Positions 60,593-64,000 of a DNA stretch of 64,000 nucleotides are shown here, one piece after another (the stretch's first letter is position 1; the number at the start of each line of letters is the position of its first letter). The notes under the pieces were generated by a model, which worked only from the letters and a program-made list of their open reading frames with translations, ran no database searches and was not told where the DNA came from. The stretch lies in NCBI GenBank assembly GCA_013297745.1, contig JAAFIM010000010.1:1-64000 (forward strand), in the 5' to 3' direction. The translations under genes and the position numbers were made by a program. Origin of the DNA: Chitinophagales bacterium (lineage in GTDB: Bacteria; Bacteroidota; Bacteroidia; Chitinophagales; Saprospiraceae).

Positions 60593-61906
60593 ATGAAAAA
60601 AGTTAAAAGAATAATCGTTTGGTTTCAACAGGATTTGCGTATGCACGATAATGAAGCCCTTAGCCAAGCATACGACCGCGCTGAAGAAGTTATCCCAATT
60701 TATGTATTTGATACCCGCAAATTTAATTCCAAAACGCCCTTTGGTTTTCGCAAAACAGGCCAACATCGCGCTCAATTTATTTTAGAATCAGTAGAAGATT
60801 TAAAACAGAGTTTTAAACGCTTGGGTACGGATTTGGTTGTTAGAACGGGCATACCTGAAGATGAAGTGTATAAATTAGCCAAACAGGTACAATCTCAATG
60901 GGTGTTTTGCAACCGCGAACGCACCCACGAAGAAGCGCAGGTGCAAACTAAATTGGAAAAAAATCTGTGGTCTTTGGGGGTAGAATTGCGTTTCTTTCGC
61001 GGCAAAATGCTTTATTATACCCAAGATTTACCCTTTCCCGTCGCTCAAACTCCTGATGTATTCACCAACTTCCGCAAAGAACTGGAGAAATTTATCAGCG
61101 TGCGCGCGCCTTTTGCTGCTCCCCAAGCGGCCAAAAGTTGGACTTGTGATATTAGCGTGGGGCTTATGCCAACATTACAATCGCTTAATTATGAGCCGAT
61201 AACAACAGACCCGCGCGCTACTTTCTCCTTCAAAGGGGGCGAAACTGCCGCTTTGGAACGCTTAAAATACTATCTTTGGGATAGTAATTTGATAAAAACT
61301 TATGAAGAAACCCGCAACGGGTTGTTGGGGGGCGATTATTCGTCCAAATTATCCCCTTATTTGGCTTTAGGTTGCATCTCTCCCAAGTATATTTACCAAC
61401 AACTCAAACAGTACGAACTCCAACGCGGCGATAATAAATCTACGTATTGGTTGTATTTTGAACTGCTTTGGCGCGATTATTTCCGCCTAATGGGGAAAAA
61501 ATATGGGAATAAAATTTTCCTAAAAGGTGGCTTGCGCGGACAAATTGACCCTAAGTTGAAAAACGATATGAAAGCGTTCCAGTATTGGGCTGATGGCAAA
61601 ACCAAACACGATTTTATCAACGCCAATATGCAAGAACTCAACGCTACGGGATTTATGTCCAATCGCGGTCGGCAAAATGTAGCTTCTTATCTAGTTAATG
61701 ATTTGCGTATCAATTGGCAGATTGGGGCAGAATACTTTGAATCTTTGCTGGTTGATTACGATGTGTGTTCCAACTGGTGCAATTGGTTGTATGTGGCGGG
61801 ATTGGGCAATGACCCGCGAGAGGATAGATATTTTAACCCCAATACTCAAGCCAATCGCTATGACCCGCAAGGTCTGTACGTAAAACATTGGTTGGGTAAA
61901 AAATAA
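60593..61906 (+). CDS. DASH-family cryptochrome / photolyase
   Basis: The 437-residue flavoprotein has the N-terminal photolyase alpha/beta domain (RIIVWFQQDLRMHDNEAL, IPIYVFDTRKF, FILESVEDLKQSFKRLG). The C-terminal FAD-binding helical domain contains the conserved SSKLSPYLALGCIS, YFELLWRDYFRLM, and NARGRQNVAS-like block (MSNRGRQNVASYLVNDL). Further support is WQIGAEYFESLLVDYDVCSNWCNW. The FRKTGQHRAQF and FTNFRKELEKF segments are typical of CRY-DASH. It repairs pyrimidine dimers (at least in ssDNA) or senses blue light. It is monocistronic with a terminator. Confidence 0.92.
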   Translation: MKKVKRIIVWFQQDLRMHDNEALSQAYDRAEEVIPIYVFDTRKFNSKTPFGFRKTGQHRAQFILESVEDLKQSFKRLGTDLVVRTGIPEDEVYKLAKQVQSQWVFCNRERTHEEAQVQTKLEKNLWSLGVELRFFRGKMLYYTQDLPFPVAQTPDVFTNFRKELEKFISVRAPFAAPQAAKSWTCDISVGLMPTLQSLNYEPITTDPRATFSFKGGETAALERLKYYLWDSNLIKTYEETRNGLLGGDYSSKLSPYLALGCISPKYIYQQLKQYELQRGDNKSTYWLYFELLWRDYFRLMGKKYGNKIFLKGGLRGQIDPKLKNDMKAFQYWADGKTKHDFINANMQELNATGFMSNRGRQNVASYLVNDLRINWQIGAEYFESLLVDYDVCSNWCNWLYVAGLGNDPREDRYFNPNTQANRYDPQGLYVKHWLGKK

Positions 61907-61918
61907 ATCAAATTATAC

Positions 61919-61954
61919 AAAGCTGCTTTTCATCACGAGAAGTAGCTTTTTTTG
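61919..61954 (+). terminator. Rho-independent terminator behind the cryptochrome (repeat copy 1)
   Basis: AAGCTGCTT pairs with AAGTAGCTT, followed by seven T. Near-identical hairpins occur behind both cytochrome genes. Confidence 0.8.
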
Positions 61955-61965
61955 TTCAAAACCTG

Positions 61966-61973
61966 TATATTTG
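61966..61973 (+). promoter_or_regulatory. Candidate -7 element of cytochrome gene 1
   Basis: TATATTTG matches TAnnTTTG 18 bases before the start codon. The position where -33 should lie falls in the preceding terminator and has no TTG. Confidence 0.45.
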
Positions 61974-61991
61974 CAAAAAAAATAAAAAATT

Positions 61992-62414
61992 ATGAATAAG
62001 ATATTTAGTTTTTGCTTATTGTTATTTGCAGTGGTGAGCTGCCAAACTGCTGAAAATCAACCCGTCATAACCGAACTGCAAGGCGAAACGCTACAGATGT
62101 ATGAAAAGGGAGAACAATTATTTGCTCAATATTGCGCGAGCTGCCATAATGCAAATATGCTAAATAGAGCTACTGCTTCAGCTTTGGGTGGTATAACAGC
62201 ACGCCGCGAGAAAAAATGGTTGTATGATTACATACGCAATCCTGCTAAAATGGTACGGGAAAATGACCCTCAAGCATTAGAAATACATCAAAATAATGCT
62301 GGTTTAATGGTAGGTTCTCCCAATCTTACAGATAAAGAAATAGACCAAATTTTGGTTTATATAGAAGCGACTTATCAAAATAACAAAATCCGCCTACGCC
62401 CTGTAGAGCGATAA
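61992..62414 (+). CDS. Small c-type cytochrome lipoprotein (paralogue 1)
   Basis: The 140-residue product has a lipoprotein signal (VVSC, Cys17) and one haem c motif, CASCH (Cys48, Cys51, His52). A Met within GLMVGSPNLTD could be the distal haem ligand. The fold is a class I cytochrome c with the C-terminal helix TDKEIDQILVYIEATYQN. It probably carries electrons at the membrane surface on the periplasmic side. It is a tandem paralogue of the gene at 62760. The two are nearly identical in the first 40 and last 30 residues but differ strongly between. Confidence 0.88.
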   Translation: MNKIFSFCLLLFAVVSCQTAENQPVITELQGETLQMYEKGEQLFAQYCASCHNANMLNRATASALGGITARREKKWLYDYIRNPAKMVRENDPQALEIHQNNAGLMVGSPNLTDKEIDQILVYIEATYQNNKIRLRPVER

Positions 62415-62418
62415 AATA

Positions 62419-62454
62419 AAAGCTGCTTTTCATAACGAGAAGTAGCTTTTTTTT
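62419..62454 (+). terminator. Rho-independent terminator behind cytochrome gene 1 (repeat copy 2)
   Basis: The same AAGCTGCTT/AAGTAGCTT hairpin as at 61919-61954 with one loop change, followed by eight T. Confidence 0.8.
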
Positions 62455-62455
62455 A

Positions 62456-62729
62456 TTTAAGTAACTGAACAAAATGGAAGTAATTTTTACACTTCAGTAA
62501 AAACTTGGGTTTTGGAAATTTTCTTAACGGCTTACGCCTAAAAATTTCTTTTTCTTCGTACTTTTTGCAGGCGCAAAAAGTACCAAAAACGCCTTGTTTC
62601 TATAAACTTGTTCGCTCCGCTTGCTAAAGCTGCGCTCCGTCTCACTTCAGACAGTATAGAAACTCAACGGATTGGTGTAGTTACGCGCTCCGCGCGATTA
62701 TTCACTTTGTTTTTGTCTACTTACTTAAA
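62456..62729. repeat. Insertion-like segment between the two cytochrome genes
   Basis: Compared with the short spacer in front of cytochrome gene 1, the spacer in front of gene 2 carries about 270 extra bases. They are bounded by TTTAAGTAA (62456-62464) and TTACTTAAA (62721-62729). Inside are the hairpin GTACTTTTTG/CAAAAAGTAC (about 62560-62583) and a GC-rich patch of CGCTCC-type repeats (62620-62697). No ORF is present. It looks like a small non-autonomous insertion of a family different from the other elements. Confidence 0.55.
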
Positions 62730-62742
62730 ACCTGTATATTTG
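62713..62742 (+). promoter_or_regulatory. Strong candidate promoter of cytochrome gene 2
   Basis: TTG (62713-62715, within TTTTTG) and TATATTTG (62735-62742) are separated by exactly 19 bases. The -33 element lies inside the insertion-like segment; the -7 element is ancestral and shared with gene 1. Confidence 0.6.
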
Positions 62743-62759
62743 TATAAAAATAAAAAATT

Positions 62760-63182
62760 ATGAATAAGATATTTAGTTTTTGCTTATTGTTATTTGCAGT
62801 TGCAAGCTGCCAAACTGCTGAAAATCAACCCGTCATAACCGAGCTGCAAGGCGAAACACTACAGATGTATGAAAAGGGAAAAGAGTTATTTTTATCGAAA
62901 TGTTTAGCCTGCCATAACAATGATATGCTAACTGCAAGTACTGGTTCTGCCTTAGGAGGCATAACTCAGCGTAGAAAAAAAGAATGGTTGCGCAGTTATA
63001 TTCGCAATTCATACAAAATGATATTAGAAAAAGACCCAGAAGCGGTAGAATTATATGCGAAGGCTCAAGTGGTTATGCAGGGTTTCTCCAATCTTACAGA
63101 TGAAGAAATAGACCAAATTTTGGTTTATATAGAAGCGACTTATCAAAATAACAAAATCCGCCTACGCCCTGTAGAGCGATAA
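62760..63182 (+). CDS. Small c-type cytochrome lipoprotein (paralogue 2)
   Basis: The 140-residue product has the lipobox VASC (Cys17) and the haem c motif CLACH (Cys48, Cys51, His52). A Met in VVMQGFSNLTD may be the distal ligand. N- and C-terminal parts match paralogue 1 almost base for base, while residues about 41-108 have diverged, including the haem-surrounding loop. It is probably a periplasm-facing electron carrier with a different partner or potential. It is transcribed from its own promoter and followed by the third copy of the shared terminator. Confidence 0.88.
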   Translation: MNKIFSFCLLLFAVASCQTAENQPVITELQGETLQMYEKGKELFLSKCLACHNNDMLTASTGSALGGITQRRKKEWLRSYIRNSYKMILEKDPEAVELYAKAQVVMQGFSNLTDEEIDQILVYIEATYQNNKIRLRPVER

Positions 63183-63187
63183 AATAA

Positions 63188-63223
63188 AAGCTGCTTTTCA
63201 TCACGAGAAGTAGCTTTTTTTTA
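63188..63223 (+). terminator. Rho-independent terminator behind cytochrome gene 2 (repeat copy 3)
   Basis: The same AAGCTGCTT/AAGTAGCTT hairpin, identical in the loop to copy 1, followed by eight T. Confidence 0.8.
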
Positions 63224-63275
63224 TTTTCAATGCTGTTGTTTATACTACTTTTTTTATCTTTGCGGTTTATTCTTT

Positions 63276-63561
63276 GAAGTTGTTTAGTAAGAATTTTTCT
63301 ACATTTTCAATTAAAAAAAATAACTATTTATGTATTTTAAGCAACAGACTAAAGTCTGTTGTAATCGTTTTTTTGTCTTTCAACGGGTTAAAACCCGTTG
63401 GTATTGATTGATGAAACCATATAACGCGCGGGAGTTCGCTTCGCGGTTCTTCGAAGTAGTCCCAAAAGCGCGAAAAAATCCTAAATCTCAATTGTGCTGG
63501 GACTTTAGTCCCGCACAACACAGAGAAATTAAAATATAAAAAAAGCATACTAAACAACTTC
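63276..63561. repeat. MITE-like element, family 1, copy B (inverted relative to copy A)
   Basis: This 286-bp segment has perfect 14-bp terminal inverted repeats (63276-63289 and 63548-63561). Read on the opposite strand it matches the element at 35362-35627 nearly throughout, including the hairpins CAGACTAAAGTCTG, ACGGGTTAAAACCCGT and GGGACTTTAGTCCC. The exception is one hairpin, where the 8-base loop of copy A is replaced by about 28 bases (63433-63460). It fills most of the gene-free interval 63183-63583. Confidence 0.85.
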
Positions 63562-63583
63562 TTTTTTAATACATAAAAAATTT

Positions 63584-64000
63584 ATGCAGTATAAAATCAT
63601 CCAAGACCTTGCTTTGTTGGAAGAGTTTGTGTCGTTTCTACCCGATTTGGCTAAAAATGAAACGTATTATGTCAGCTTGTTGGCGCGCAATAAATACTTT
63701 CCCGCCCTCAAAGCGGATAAAGCACAACTCAAGCGTTTTACCAGCGATAAAAAAATGTTGATACAAAAAATACGCCAGTTGGAATGTGGCGTGGGCGATT
63801 ATGTGCAGGAAAATTTACCCATTCCTCAAGAGGCTTTAGCTTTGTATATCAACCCCAACCCCCGCGATATGGAAGCAGCTACCAAACAGGGGCTTATTCG
63901 CTTTGCCAACCTCATCACGCATCCGTACAATGGTTATAATCCACATCAAGAGATTTTGTCCGAAATACAGAAAAGTTGTAGTAGAAAATTCATTATTGAT
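63584..64000 (+). CDS. Unrecognised protein, N-terminal part (runs off the window)
   Basis: An open frame from ATG 63584 continues to the window end (139 codons). It begins [20 protein letters not shown] and is rich in Lys, Leu and Gln. Stretches such as [57 protein letters not shown] and [20 protein letters not shown] look like a soluble alpha/beta protein. I recognise no family with confidence. There is no signal peptide. It begins 22 bases after the MITE-like element, so its promoter may lie in or before that element. Confidence 0.7.
   Translation, partial: MQYKIIQDLALLEEFVSFLPDLAKNETYYVSLLARNKYFPALKADKAQLKRFTSDKKMLIQKIRQLECGVGDYVQENLPIPQEALALYINPNPRDMEAATKQGLIRFANLITHPYNGYNPHQEILSEIQKSCSRKFIID

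Overview
The window comes from the chromosome of a low-GC, aerobic, probably gliding member of the Bacteroidota (Cytophagales-like is my best guess from content alone). The reasons are a gldD-gldE-ssb gene block, proteins ending in a type IX secretion (T9SS) sorting domain, TonB-dependent receptors with an N-terminal carboxypeptidase-regulatory-like domain, and many TAnnTTTG promoter elements just upstream of genes. Homogentisate dioxygenase points to aerobic aromatic catabolism, and a DASH-type cryptochrome/photolyase to light exposure.

Layout. 1-120: 3' end of a 5S rRNA and its terminator. 183-8785: a small membrane protein, a conserved secreted protein of the family often labelled 'asparagine synthetase B', uvrA, an ECF-type sigma factor with a long leader, and a TonB-dependent receptor. 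8887-10767: an AAA/ABC-type ATPase followed 6 bp later by a DUF4435/TOPRIM-like protein, a two-gene arrangement like the PARIS (AriA-AriB) anti-phage system. 10795-28025: a surface polysaccharide locus (nucleotide-sugar dehydrogenase, ABC-2 permease and Wzt-like ATPase, acyltransferase, methyltransferase, epimerase, three glycosyltransferases, asparagine-synthase-like amidotransferase), interrupted by a 1878-residue secreted repeat protein with a T9SS tail. 28022-36664: housekeeping genes (LpxH-like hydrolase, pheT, zapA, rny) and a DUF4349 lipoprotein. 36839-41547: hmgA and a large S74-chaperone adhesin. 41684-44108: a second small glycan operon. 44265-51866: dnaN, a WG-repeat/caspase-like protein, a leucine-rich-repeat protein, rlmB, gldD, gldE, ssb. 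51963-58936: a TPR histidine kinase and its response regulator, a TPR protein and two unknown envelope proteins. 59234-64000: a fatty-acid hydroxylase/sterol desaturase, a DASH cryptochrome, two tandem cytochrome c lipoproteins, and the start of an unrecognised gene.

The most unusual non-coding content is a set of short (about 190-290 bp) non-autonomous, hairpin-rich intergenic elements. At least four (6154-6346, 35362-35627, 57190-57400, 63276-63561), and probably a fifth near 59000-59206, end in a related terminal motif containing TGTTTAGTA, yet their interiors fall into different families. No transposase is encoded in the window. In two of them the loop of an internal hairpin has been exchanged for a segment carrying the same 16-bp sequence. 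A sixth, different insertion-like segment (62456-62729) separates the two cytochrome genes and supplies a promoter -33 element at exact spacing.

No tRNA gene, CRISPR array, prophage or transposase gene was recognised. All functional calls rest on reading motifs by eye; no database search was possible.
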